DNA from: Aeromicrobium sp. Sec7.5
GTDB taxonomy: Bacteria > Actinomycetota > Actinomycetes > Propionibacteriales > Nocardioidaceae
NCBI RefSeq assembly: GCF_036867135.1
Contig: NZ_JBAJIJ010000001.1
Span: 620,001 to 684,000 of the forward strand
Direction of reading: 5' to 3'
Length of the DNA stretch: 64,000 nt
Both the position numbers and the translations under genes were made by a program. This document shows, in pieces, positions 1 through 9,529 of this stretch (position 1 is its first letter; every line of letters begins with the position of its first letter). The notes beneath the pieces are model-generated. The model worked only from the letters and a program-made list of their open reading frames with translations. It searched no databases and was not told the origin of the DNA.

Positions 1-203
1 GCTCGCTCGACCTGCTGCGTCGCAACGGCTGGAAGGGCTTCGGCCCGGTGCCGTGGGCGCACGAGCCCAACCGCGGCTTCCTGCGGGCGCTGGCGGTCCT
101 GGCCGACGGCTCGGAGCGACTCGGCGACGCCGACGAGGCCCATCGCTGCCGCGAGTTCCTGCGGGAGTCGAGCCCGGAGGCGTACGCGATCCTGGTGGGC
201 TGA
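1..203 (+). CDS. DUF3151 family protein, C-terminal fragment
   Basis: This is the 3' end of a gene that starts upstream of the window. The open frame from base 3 gives about 66 residues ending in a TGA at 201-203. It contains the stretch RRNGWKGFGPVPWAHEPNRG followed by a helix-rich FLRALAVLADGSERLG segment. That pattern is typical of the C-terminus of the actinobacterial DUF3151 family, small cytoplasmic proteins of unknown function often found near purA. It is convergent with the MATE gene, with a gap of only nine bases. The family assignment is from remembered motif similarity; no function can be given. Confidence 0.7.
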   Translation, partial: SLDLLRRNGWKGFGPVPWAHEPNRGFLRALAVLADGSERLGDADEAHRCREFLRESSPEAYAILVG

Positions 204-212
204 GGCCTTACC

Positions 213-1538
213 TCAGGACCCGGCGGCGCCCAGCACCATCCATCGCTCGCTGCGGCGACGCAGCTCGAGCGTGATCCAGCGCGCGCCGATGAAGCCGGCG
301 TACGCGATCCACACCCAGGTCAACCCGGCGCCGGCCGCGCCCACCAGCAGCACCAGCGGCGCGTACGCGATCAGCACGACCACTCCGGCGGCCGCGAGGT
401 AGCGACCGTCGCCCGCGCCGATCAGCACGCCGTCGAGCACGAAGACCGCCCCGGACAGGGGCTGGACGAGTGCGGCGGCGACGAGTGCCGGCACGAGTGC
501 GGCGGCGACGTCCGGGTCCGAGGTGAACGCGCCCGGGATCCAGGGCGCTGCGATCGCGAGGACCACGGCGATCGCGGCGCCGACGCCCCATCCCCAGCGC
601 ACCATCTGGTCGGTGAGGTCGCGGGTCAGCTCGGCGTCCCCGGAGCCGAGGGCCCGGCCGGTCAAGGTCTGCCCGGCGATCGCGAGCGCGTCGAGGGCGA
701 ACGCGCACAGCGTCACGACCGTCGCCGTCACCTGATGGGCGGCCAGCGAGGCGTCCCCGAACGTGGCGGCAACGGCCGTGGCCAGCAGGATCGCGATGCG
801 CAGCGTGCCGGTCCGCACGAGCAGGGGGATGCCGGCGCGGGCCGCGTCGAGCACCGGGCCCAGACGCGGCCCACCCGCCATTCCATCGGTGCGCAGGCGA
901 CGGGTGACCGCGGCGGTGAGCCACGCGGCCGCGCCCCACTGCACGACGACCGTGCCGAGGGCCGCGCCGGCCACGCCCCAGCCCAGGCCGTAGATCAACA
1001 CGGCGTTCAGCGCGACGTTGGCGCCGCCGGCCGACACCGTGACGACGAGGGGTGTCCTGAGGTCGAGCACGCCGCGGAGCGCGCCCGTGGCGGCCAGCAT
1101 CAGCAGCACGGCGGGCACCCCGGCTGCGCTGATGCGCAGGTACGTCGCCGCGTGTCCCGCGACCTCCGGTGAGCTGGCGAGCGCGGTCGTGACCGGGCCT
1201 GCCGTCGTGGCCGTCAGCAGTGCGAGCACGACACCGAGCGACGCCGCGAGCCAGAGGCCACCGAAGGCCTGGGCGCCCGCCTCGGCCTCGCGGCCGGCCC
1301 CGTGGCTGCGCGCGACGGCCGAGGTCGTGCCGTAGGCGAGGAACACGCACAGCCCCACCACGGTCGTCAGGACGACTGAGGCCACCGCGAGTCCGGCGAG
1401 CTCAGGTGTGCCGAGGTGGCCGATCATCGCGGTGTCAGCCAGGAGCATGACCGGCTCGGCCACGAGCGCGGCAAACGCCGGGAGGGCGACCGCGAGGATC
1501 TGGCGCGACGTCCCGGATCGGGCCCCGGCCCGGCTCAC
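213..1538 (-). CDS. MATE family efflux transporter
   Basis: A 441-residue polytopic membrane protein with about twelve hydrophobic segments, the usual size and layout of MATE (DinF-like) exporters, which swap Na+ or H+ for drugs or metabolites. The N-terminal region (ALPAFAALVAEPVMLLADTA, then MIGHLGTPELAGLAVAS) matches the first MATE helix and loop. I chose the GTG at 1538 because it overlaps the stop of the upstream lipid kinase as GTGA, implying translational coupling. A longer frame starting at 1586 would overlap that gene by 52 bases. It is the second gene of a two-gene minus-strand unit. The substrate cannot be predicted. Confidence 0.9.
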   Translation of the reverse strand: MSRAGARSGTSRQILAVALPAFAALVAEPVMLLADTAMIGHLGTPELAGLAVASVVLTTVVGLCVFLAYGTTSAVARSHGAGREAEAGAQAFGGLWLAASLGVVLALLTATTAGPVTTALASSPEVAGHAATYLRISAAGVPAVLLMLAATGALRGVLDLRTPLVVTVSAGGANVALNAVLIYGLGWGVAGAALGTVVVQWGAAAWLTAAVTRRLRTDGMAGGPRLGPVLDAARAGIPLLVRTGTLRIAILLATAVAATFGDASLAAHQVTATVVTLCAFALDALAIAGQTLTGRALGSGDAELTRDLTDQMVRWGWGVGAAIAVVLAIAAPWIPGAFTSDPDVAAALVPALVAAALVQPLSGAVFVLDGVLIGAGDGRYLAAAGVVVLIAYAPLVLLVGAAGAGLTWVWIAYAGFIGARWITLELRRRSERWMVLGAAGS

Positions 1539-2470
1539 GTGGCGGTGGGCACCAGCAGACGCCAGGCGCCGGGCTCGAGGGTCCACGAGTGGGTCGTCGT
1601 CGGGTCGGTCAGCTCGCCGTCGCTGTTGCCCGGGATCCCCTCGCGCAGGGCGGACCCCCTGACGAGGACCGACAGGCTCGTGCCCCGCAGCGGCTCGGTG
1701 TCGTCACCCTCGACGTGCCGTCCGCTGCGCAGCTTCCAGGCGTACTTCAGACGGCGCATCGGCTTGTCGGCCCAGGACACGACGACGTCGAGCTGGCCGT
1801 CGAACGGGTCGGCGTTGGGCAGCAGCGGTGTGCCGCCGCCGATGAATCCCCCGTTGCCGACCGCGACCTGCAGGAGCCGGCCGCGGACCGGCACGGCCTT
1901 GCCGTCGACGTGCACCTCGCCGCGGAAGCCCTCGGCCGAGAAGCCCGAGGAGATCGCCCCGACCGCGTAGCCGACGATGCCGAAGCGCTCCTTCCACGGC
2001 TTGGCCGCGACGGCGGCGTCGGCGCCCACGCCGACGTGCGCGGCGTTGACGACGATCGAGCCGTCCTCGGCGCGGACCAGGTCGGTGTCGCGCTCCGGCG
2101 CCCCGAGGAGGTCGCGTGCCGTCGCGACCGGATCGGTGGGGTCGAGGCCGATCGTGCGGGCGAAGTCGTTCCCGGTGCCGAGGGGCACGAGGCCCACCAC
2201 CACGTCGCGCAGCCGGTCGACCCGGTCGAGCGCCGCGACCACCGCGTGGACGCTGCCGTCACCGCCGAGCACGACGACGGTCGCGCCCGAGGGCACCTGC
2301 TCGAGCGCGGCGGTGAGGTCGTCGAGGCCCGAGGTGTGGGCGACCTCGACCTCGACCTCCTCGCGGAGTGCGCCCACGACGCGGTCGACCACGTCGCCCT
2401 CGCTGCTGCCGGCCGCGGCGTTGACGACCACGGTCCAGGGGGACGACGACCGCTGGTCTGGGCTGCTCAT
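1535..2470 (-). CDS. Diacylglycerol/lipid kinase family protein
   Basis: 311 residues with the DAGK catalytic fold. The nucleotide-binding motif GGDGSVH is at about residues 69-75 and the PLGTGNDFART motif at about 97-107, followed by the beta-rich C-terminal lobe ending near ALREGIPGNSDGE. Such proteins phosphorylate diacylglycerol or related lipids (YegS/DgkB/LCB5 superfamily). The ATG at 2470 was chosen because TACTGT at 2478-2483 sits seven bases upstream, the leaderless spacing seen at many genes here; the frame also extends upstream. It is divergent from purA and couples to the MATE gene through a GTGA overlap. The exact lipid substrate is unknown. Confidence 0.9.
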   Translation of the reverse strand: MSSPDQRSSSPWTVVVNAAAGSSEGDVVDRVVGALREEVEVEVAHTSGLDDLTAALEQVPSGATVVVLGGDGSVHAVVAALDRVDRLRDVVVGLVPLGTGNDFARTIGLDPTDPVATARDLLGAPERDTDLVRAEDGSIVVNAAHVGVGADAAVAAKPWKERFGIVGYAVGAISSGFSAEGFRGEVHVDGKAVPVRGRLLQVAVGNGGFIGGGTPLLPNADPFDGQLDVVVSWADKPMRRLKYAWKLRSGRHVEGDDTEPLRGTSLSVLVRGSALREGIPGNSDGELTDPTTTHSWTLEPGAWRLLVPTAT

Positions 2471-2477
2471 GATGGAG

Positions 2478-2483
2478 ACAGTA
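2478..2483 (-). promoter_or_regulatory. -10 element of lipid kinase gene
   Basis: TACTGT on the minus strand ends seven bases before the ATG at 2470, so the transcript would begin at or next to the start codon. It lies back to back with the purA -10 (2497-2502). Confidence 0.5.
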
Positions 2484-2496
2484 GGGGTCCAGCGGC

Positions 2497-3873
<1,377 letters not shown>

Positions 3874-3913
3874 CCGGGTCAACTCCGTCATGTGTCGCGG
3901 GGTGGGGCGTCGC

Positions 3914-3919
3914 TAGGGT
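3914..3919 (+). promoter_or_regulatory. -10 element of purD
   Basis: TAGGGT lies seven bases before the GTG at 3927, so the message is probably leaderless. No Shine-Dalgarno sequence is visible. Confidence 0.5.
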
Positions 3920-3926
3920 GTGGCGG

Positions 3927-5186
3927 GTGAAGACGCTCGTGATCGGGACCGGTGGCCGTGAGCACGCACTCGCCCTCGCGCTGTCGCGCGACCCCGGGGT
4001 GGCGGAGGTCCACGCGGCCCCCGGCAACCCCGGCATCGCCGACGTCGCGACGCTGCACGAGGTCGACCCGCTCGACGGCGAGGCGGTCGCCCGACTCGCC
4101 ACCGAGATCGGGGCCGAGCTCGTCGTGATCGGTCCGGAGGCCCCCCTCGTCGCGGGAGTGGCCGACGCGGTCCGCGCGGCCGGCATCGACTGCTTCGGGC
4201 CCAGCGCCGCCGCGGCTCAGCTCGAGGGGTCGAAGGCGTTCGCCAAGGAGGTCATGGCGGCGGCCGAGGTGCCCACCGCGATGGCGCACGTCTGCACGAC
4301 CCAGGAGGAGATCGAGGCCGCGCTCGACGCGTTCGGTGCGCCGCACGTCGTCAAGGACGACGCGCTCGCCGCCGGCAAGGGCGTCGTGGTCACCGACGAC
4401 CGCCAGGAAGCCCTCGACCACGCGATGTCGTGCGACCGGGTCGTGATCGAGGAGTTCCTCGACGGTCCCGAGGTCTCGCTGTTCGCGATCACCGACGGCT
4501 CGACCGTGCTCCCGCTCCAGCCGGCCCAGGACTTCAAGCGCGCGCTCGACGGCGACGAAGGCCCCAACACCGGCGGCATGGGCGCGTACACGCCGTTGCC
4601 GTGGGCGCCCGACGACCTCGTGGCCGAGGTGACGCGCCGGGTGCTCGTGCCCACCGTCGAGGAGATGGCCCGCCGCGGCACCCCGTTCAGCGGCCTGCTC
4701 TACGCGGGCCTCGCCCTGACCGGCCGCGGTGTGCGGGTCATCGAGTTCAACGCCCGCTTCGGCGACCCCGAGACGCAGGCGTTGCTGGCGATGCTCCGCA
4801 CGCCGATCTCGGCACTGCTGCGCGGAGCCGCCAACGGCACCCTCGCCCAGGTCGGCCTGCCGCAGTGGGCCGGCGGCTCGGCCGTCGCGGTCGTGATGGC
4901 CTCGGCCGGCTACCCGGCCACGAGCAGCTCCGGTGACCGCATCCTGGGGGTCGACGCGGCGAACGCGATCGAGGGCGTCGACGTGATCCACGCCGGCACG
5001 GCGCTGGACCCCGACGGGCACCTGGTGACCGCCGGCGGCCGCGTGCTGGCCGTGACGGGCGTCGGCGAGAACCTCGAGCAGGCGCGCATCCGGGCGTACT
5101 CCGGCGTCGACGCGATCATCATCGAGGGCGGCCAGCACCGCACCGACATCGCGCTCAAGGCCCAGCTCGGCGAGATCGCCCTCTGA
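3927..5186 (+). CDS. purD: Phosphoribosylamine-glycine ligase (GAR synthetase)
   Basis: 419 residues with the ATP-grasp GARS architecture. An N-terminal Rossmann-like domain begins KTLVIGTGGREHALALAL. It is followed by the ATP-grasp core (EGSKAFAKEVM, then GGMGAYTPLP) and the metal-binding segment EFNARFGDPETQ. The enzyme attaches glycine to phosphoribosylamine, step two of purine synthesis. The frame is open far upstream, into the end of purA, but the GTG at 3927 begins exactly at the family N-terminus and has TAGGGT seven bases before it. A GC-rich hairpin follows the stop. Confidence 0.97.
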   Translation: MKTLVIGTGGREHALALALSRDPGVAEVHAAPGNPGIADVATLHEVDPLDGEAVARLATEIGAELVVIGPEAPLVAGVADAVRAAGIDCFGPSAAAAQLEGSKAFAKEVMAAAEVPTAMAHVCTTQEEIEAALDAFGAPHVVKDDALAAGKGVVVTDDRQEALDHAMSCDRVVIEEFLDGPEVSLFAITDGSTVLPLQPAQDFKRALDGDEGPNTGGMGAYTPLPWAPDDLVAEVTRRVLVPTVEEMARRGTPFSGLLYAGLALTGRGVRVIEFNARFGDPETQALLAMLRTPISALLRGAANGTLAQVGLPQWAGGSAVAVVMASAGYPATSSSGDRILGVDAANAIEGVDVIHAGTALDPDGHLVTAGGRVLAVTGVGENLEQARIRAYSGVDAIIIEGGQHRTDIALKAQLGEIAL

Positions 5187-5232
5187 CCCACCCCGGACGG
5201 GCGGAGGTCACCAGGTCACCGCCCGGGGTGGG
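5187..5232 (+). terminator. GC-rich hairpin after purD
   Basis: CCCACCCCGG at 5187-5196 pairs perfectly with CCGGGGTGGG at 5223-5232, a ten-base stem enclosing a partly paired 26-base interior. It starts right after the purD stop. There is no U-tract, which is usual for actinobacterial terminators. The purB -10 starts 19 bases later. Confidence 0.5.
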
Positions 5233-5250
5233 GCCGGAGGCCGGCCCTGC

Positions 5251-5256
5251 CAGAAT
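5251..5256 (+). promoter_or_regulatory. -10 element of purB
   Basis: CAGAAT ends six bases before the GTG at 5263. The placement predicts a leaderless mRNA separate from purD. Confidence 0.45.
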
Positions 5257-5262
5257 GGCGCC

Positions 5263-6717
5263 GTGACCGCACCGAACGTCCTCGCCTCGCGCTATGCCTC
5301 CGCCGAGCTCGCCCGACTCTGGTCGCCCGAGCACAAGATCGTGCTGGAGCGCCAGCTCTGGATCGCGGTCCTGAAGGCGCAGCGCGACCTCGGCATCGAG
5401 ACCCCCGACGGCGTCGTCGAGGCCTACGAGGCCGTCGTCGACCAGGTCGACCTCGCCTCGATCGCCGCCCGCGAGCGCATCACGCGCCACGACGTGAAGG
5501 CGCGCATCGAGGAGTTCGCCGCGCTGGCCGGCACCGAGCACATCCACAAGGGCATGACCTCGCGCGACCTCACCGAGAACGTCGAGCAGCTGCAGGTCAA
5601 GGCCTCGCTCGAGCTCGTGCGCCGGCGCATCGTCGCCACGCTCGCTCGCCTGGCCCGCCTGGCGAGCGAGAACGCCGAGCTCGTCATGGCCGGTCGCAGC
5701 CACAACGTCGCGGCACAGGCCACCACGATGGGCAAGCGCTTCGCCACGGTCGCCGACGAGCTGATGGTCTCGCTCGGCCGCATCGACTCGCTCCTGGAGC
5801 GGTACCCGCTGCGCGGCATCAAGGGCCCCGTCGGCACGGGCCAGGACATGCTCGACCTCCTGGGTGGGCCCGGCGGGGGTTCCGGGCCCGGGGCGGAGAA
5901 CGGCTATGCGTTGCTCGCCGAGCTCGAGGACCGCGTCGCCGCGCACCTCGGCTTCGCGAACGTGCTCACGAGCGTCGGCCAGGTGTACCCGCGCTCGCTC
6001 GACTACGACGTCGTCACCGCGCTGGCCCAGACCGTCGCCGCGCCGAGCAACCTGGCCACGACGATCCGCCTGATGGCCGGCAACGAGCTCGTGACCGAGG
6101 GGTTCAAGCCGGGCCAGGTCGGCTCCAGCGCGATGCCGCACAAGATGAACACCCGCTCGTGCGAGCGCGTCAACGGGCTCTCGGTCGTCGTCCGCGGCTA
6201 CGTCTCGATGATCGGCGAGCTCGCCGGCGACCAGTGGAACGAGGGCGACGTGTCGTGCTCGGTCGTGCGGCGCGTGGCCCTGCCGGACGCGTTCTACGCG
6301 ACCGACGGCCTGTTCGAGACGTTCCTGACGGTGCTCGACGAGTTCGGTGTGTTCCCGGCCGTGGTGCACCGCGAGCTCGACCGCTACCTGCCGTTCCTCG
6401 CCACCACCAAGGTGCTGATGGCCGCCGTCCGCGCCGGCGTGGGTCGCGAGGTCGCCCACGAGGCCATCAAGGAGCACGCCGTCACGGTCGCGCTGGAGAT
6501 GCGCGAGCAGGGAACGGCGGAGAACGACCTCTTCGCGCGCCTGGCCGGCGACCCCCGCCTGGGCCTGACCGAGGCCGATCTGGCGTCGCTCGTCGCCGAG
6601 CCCATCGCCTTCACGGGTGCGGCCACGCACCAGGTCGCCGGGGTCGTCGCCCGGATCGAGCAGGTCCTGCAGGACGATCCGGAGGCCGCGGCCTACGCGC
6701 CGGGCGCGATCCTCTAG
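5263..6717 (+). CDS. purB: Adenylosuccinate lyase
   Basis: 484 residues of the fumarase/aspartase superfamily. PurB cleaves SAICAR to AICAR and adenylosuccinate to AMP, releasing fumarate. The signature loop GSSAMPHKMNTRSCERVNGL carries the catalytic serine, and GRSHNVAAQATTMGKR and KGMTSRDLTEN supply further active-site residues. An unusual Gly/Pro-rich stretch (GGPGGGSGPGAENG, about residues 204-217) follows DMLDLLG, where related enzymes as I recall them run directly into the KLAELEDRV-type helix. The reading frame is intact through it. The GTG start has CAGAAT at the leaderless position. Confidence 0.97.
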   Translation: MTAPNVLASRYASAELARLWSPEHKIVLERQLWIAVLKAQRDLGIETPDGVVEAYEAVVDQVDLASIAARERITRHDVKARIEEFAALAGTEHIHKGMTSRDLTENVEQLQVKASLELVRRRIVATLARLARLASENAELVMAGRSHNVAAQATTMGKRFATVADELMVSLGRIDSLLERYPLRGIKGPVGTGQDMLDLLGGPGGGSGPGAENGYALLAELEDRVAAHLGFANVLTSVGQVYPRSLDYDVVTALAQTVAAPSNLATTIRLMAGNELVTEGFKPGQVGSSAMPHKMNTRSCERVNGLSVVVRGYVSMIGELAGDQWNEGDVSCSVVRRVALPDAFYATDGLFETFLTVLDEFGVFPAVVHRELDRYLPFLATTKVLMAAVRAGVGREVAHEAIKEHAVTVALEMREQGTAENDLFARLAGDPRLGLTEADLASLVAEPIAFTGAATHQVAGVVARIEQVLQDDPEAAAYAPGAIL

Positions 6718-6723
6718 CCGCGA

Positions 6724-7281
6724 TCAGTCCTCGGCGAGCAGCGCGAGTGTGACGGGGGTGGGTTGGCCCGGCCACGTCGCGGTGAGCGTCCCCGAGGCCG
6801 CGGGCACGGGCTCGTCCGGCGCGATGGCGAGCGCGACGCGGAGCTGGCCGCTCCCGGCGCCGGAGCCGCGCACGCTGGCCGTGGACCTGCGACGGGGGAC
6901 CTCGCTGCCGTCGGGGCCGACCATCGCGACCTCGCCGCGCCCGTCGCGGATCACGGCAGTCGTCTCGGCGACGTAGACCGGATCGCTCGTGGCGAGGTAG
7001 ACCCAGCGGTGCCCGAGCGCCGAGTGCTCGAGCTCGCCGATCAGCTCGCCACCGTCCCACGGCGCGCTGCGGTACGTCAGCGGGACGTGCACGATGCCAC
7101 CGCCGACCCGCAGCAGGAACGTCTCGATCCCCACCTCGCCCGCGGGGTCGTCGAACCTGAAGCTCGCCTCGACCTTCGGCACCTCCGCCCCGGTCGGCCA
7201 CCACGGCTGCGTCGGCAGCCAGGCGGCGAGGAGCTCCTGCTTGGTGGGGGTCAGCTCGGACCCGGGATGCACGATGCCCAT
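6724..7281 (-). CDS. Maltokinase N-terminal cap-like (CG0192-related) protein
   Basis: 185 residues, soluble. The segments ELLAAWLPTQPWWP, the short ETFLLRVGGGIVHVPLTYR and the GHRWVYLATSDPVYVAET stretch match the actinobacterial CG0192 / maltokinase cap-like family. The cap domain precedes the kinase domain in maltokinases; stand-alone copies have no established function. The ATG at 7281 is favoured by CACGAT at 7288-7293 on the minus strand, six bases upstream. Longer in-frame extensions across purC on the opposite strand look like a codon-bias artefact. It lies tail to tail with purB with a six-base gap. Confidence 0.75.
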   Translation of the reverse strand: MGIVHPGSELTPTKQELLAAWLPTQPWWPTGAEVPKVEASFRFDDPAGEVGIETFLLRVGGGIVHVPLTYRSAPWDGGELIGELEHSALGHRWVYLATSDPVYVAETTAVIRDGRGEVAMVGPDGSEVPRRRSTASVRGSGAGSGQLRVALAIAPDEPVPAASGTLTATWPGQPTPVTLALLAED

Positions 7282-7287
7282 GACGCC

Positions 7288-7293
7288 ATCGTG
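7288..7293 (-). promoter_or_regulatory. -10 element of the cap-like gene
   Basis: CACGAT on the minus strand sits six bases before the ATG at 7281. It is divergent from the purC -10 at 7315-7320. Confidence 0.4.
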
Positions 7294-7314
7294 CCTGCTC
7301 GGGGAAGCGCCCAC

Positions 7315-7320
7315 TAGCCT
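7315..7320 (+). promoter_or_regulatory. -10 element of purC
   Basis: TAGCCT is followed by six bases and then the GTG at 7327, a leaderless arrangement. Confidence 0.45.
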
Positions 7321-7326
7321 GAGCCC

Positions 7327-8190
7327 GTGACGCCTGAGATCCCCGGAGCCACCCACCTGCACTCGGGCAAGGTCCGCGACCTGTACACGCTCCCCGACGG
7401 GAACCTGCTGATGGTCGCGTCCGACCGCATCAGCGCGTTCGACCACGTCCTCGAACCGGGCATCCCCGACAAGGGCGAGATCCTCACGCGCATGTCGCTG
7501 TGGTGGTTCGACCAGCTCGCCGACCTCGTGCCCCACCACGTGATCTCGACCGACGTCCCGCCGGACGTGGCGGGCCGCGCGGTCGTCTGCGAGAACCTGG
7601 CGATGTTCCCCGTGGAGTGCGTGGCCCGCGGCTACCTCACGGGGTCGGGCCTCATCGACTACACGCAGACCGGAGCGGTGTGCGGCGTCCCGCTGCCGGA
7701 CGGCCTGGTCGACGGCTCCCGGCTCCCCGAGCCGATCTTCACGCCCGCCACGAAGGCCGACATCGGCGAGCACGACGAGAACGTCGACTTCGACCACGTC
7801 GCCCGCACGGTGGGTCCCGAGGTCGCCGAGCGGCTGCGGGAGCTGACCCTCGCGGTCTACGCGCGGGCGGAGGGCATCGCCCGCGAGCGCGGCATCATCC
7901 TGGCCGACACCAAGCTGGAGTTCGGCGCCCGCGAGGACGGCACGATCGTCCTGGCCGACGAGGTGCTGACCCCGGACTCCTCGCGCTTCTGGCCGGCCGA
8001 CGACCTGCGCCCGGGAGGCCCGCAACCGTCGTACGACAAGCAGATCGTGCGCAACTGGTTGCTGTCGGCCGAGTCCGGCTGGGACAAGGCCGCCGACGCG
8101 CCACCGCCGACCCTCCCGCCCGAGGTCGTCGAGCGCACCCGCGCCCGGTACATCGAGGCCTACGAGCGACTGACCGGACTGACCTTCTAG
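7327..8190 (+). CDS. purC: SAICAR synthetase
   Basis: 287 residues. The enzyme condenses CAIR with aspartate using ATP (step eight of purine synthesis). The N-terminal SGKVRDLYTLPDGNLLMVAS strand-turn and DRISAFDHVLEPGIPDKG are classic PurC motifs, as are the central ECVARGYLTGSG and the later DEVLTPDSSRFW. Length and start agree with the family. The gene ends in a CTAG tetranucleotide that also contains the stop codon of the convergent antiporter gene, so the two share four bases. Confidence 0.97.
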   Translation: MTPEIPGATHLHSGKVRDLYTLPDGNLLMVASDRISAFDHVLEPGIPDKGEILTRMSLWWFDQLADLVPHHVISTDVPPDVAGRAVVCENLAMFPVECVARGYLTGSGLIDYTQTGAVCGVPLPDGLVDGSRLPEPIFTPATKADIGEHDENVDFDHVARTVGPEVAERLRELTLAVYARAEGIARERGIILADTKLEFGAREDGTIVLADEVLTPDSSRFWPADDLRPGGPQPSYDKQIVRNWLLSAESGWDKAADAPPPTLPPEVVERTRARYIEAYERLTGLTF

Positions 8191-9413
8191 CCCGGCTCGC
8201 CCGCCCGGCGGCTCACGCGGGCGTACCAGCGACGTCCCGGTGAGCTGGAGACCCCGTGCACGACGGTGCTGGCCGCCACGACCGCGGTACCGGCCGCGAG
8301 GACGGGGGTGGTGTCGGCGGCCGGGAGCCGCTCGGCGAGCAGGGCCAGGTAGAAGACCGCGGACACGCCGATCGGTCCGAACCAGCCGAGGAACACCGCG
8401 TCGCGCCACGTGAGCCGGAGCGGGCGGCGCAGCAGGAGCACCCAGGGCAGACGGCGCAGGAGCAACGTGCCGACGACGACCACGAGCAGGGCCGGGCCGA
8501 GGTCGCGCCAGGCCTCCCACGGCAGGACGCTCCCCAGAACCACGAAGCCCGGGAGCAGTACGAACCGGTTGATGGCCTCGTCGAGCACCACGGCGTCCAT
8601 CCGGTCGCTCCCCGGATCGGTCGCGTTCAGGGTCAGGCCGGCCACGAACACCGCGAGCACACCGCCGACGTCGAGCAGCACGGCGGCCCCCAGCACCCCG
8701 AGGGCCAGGACCAGGGTGAAGACCAGGACCGGCGCGGTGTCGGTCGCGCCGTGTCGCTCGCCGGAGCGGATCGCGCGCCCGGCGCCCCACCCGGCGAGGA
8801 CGCCCAGCACGAGCGCGCCGACCACCTCACGCACGATCTCGACGCCGATCTCGCCGCCGGTGGCGACGCCGAACGGCACGAGCGCGACGAGGACCAGCGG
8901 GAGCGCGAGCCCGTCGTTCGCGCCGGACTCCAGCGACAGCACCTGCCGGGTGCGGGCCGGCAGGTCCCGCTCCGCCGGGGCGCCCGTGACGACGCTCGAG
9001 GCGAGTACCGGATCGGTCGGGCACAGCGCACACCCGAGGACGGTGGCAGCCGCCAGTCCGAGCCCGAGCGGCCAGGCGACCACGGCCGTCGCGAGCGCCA
9101 TGAGCGGCATGACGACGAGGAGCAGCAGGGTCACCGGGCCCCGGACCCGCCAGGCGTCGCGCACGGGGTAGCGCAGCGCCACGGCCATGACCGAGATCGC
9201 CAGCAGGACCCGGGCGATCTCGTGGATCTCCTCGGAACGCTCGGTCACGGCCGGCAGGTCGACGACCCCCGTGGCCGCCGGGCCGAGGACGACGCCGACG
9301 GCCAGGGCGAGCAGGGGCTCCGAGAGCGGCAGCTCGCGCAGGCGCGCGGAGAGCGTGGCCACGAGCAGGCCCAGCAGCCCGACCGCGACCAGCACGGTGG
9401 CGGTGGTCGTCAC
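8187..9413 (-). CDS. Cation/proton antiporter (CPA family)
   Basis: 408 residues, about eleven or twelve membrane helices. The motifs ALCPTDPVLASS (with the conserved Asp of the unwound helix) and SLESGANDGLALPLVLVAL are hallmarks of Na+(K+)/H+ exchangers of the CPA1/NhaP type. The GTG at 9413 has a strong GAGGGACGGAG ribosome site, so unlike its neighbours this is a leadered message. The large cytoplasmic regulatory domain of longer NhaP proteins is absent. The ion specificity is not predictable. Its stop overlaps that of purC. Confidence 0.9.
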   Translation of the reverse strand: MTTTATVLVAVGLLGLLVATLSARLRELPLSEPLLALAVGVVLGPAATGVVDLPAVTERSEEIHEIARVLLAISVMAVALRYPVRDAWRVRGPVTLLLLVVMPLMALATAVVAWPLGLGLAAATVLGCALCPTDPVLASSVVTGAPAERDLPARTRQVLSLESGANDGLALPLVLVALVPFGVATGGEIGVEIVREVVGALVLGVLAGWGAGRAIRSGERHGATDTAPVLVFTLVLALGVLGAAVLLDVGGVLAVFVAGLTLNATDPGSDRMDAVVLDEAINRFVLLPGFVVLGSVLPWEAWRDLGPALLVVVVGTLLLRRLPWVLLLRRPLRLTWRDAVFLGWFGPIGVSAVFYLALLAERLPAADTTPVLAAGTAVVAASTVVHGVSSSPGRRWYARVSRRAGEPG

Positions 9414-9529
9414 GACAGGCTCCGTCCCTCACGAGTGCACATGCAGTTCATGCTCACGGCCACCGGACGCGCTGTCGAGCCGTGGGTAGGCTGTGACGCG
9501 CACCGCATTCCCACCCTCAAGGAGCCGTC

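Noticed and set aside
6724..8790. 688-codon minus-strand frame continuous with the cap-like protein across purC
   Set aside because: The part opposite purC is low-complexity Arg/Gly/Val sequence, typical of high-GC antisense frames. Only the last 185 codons are protein-like.
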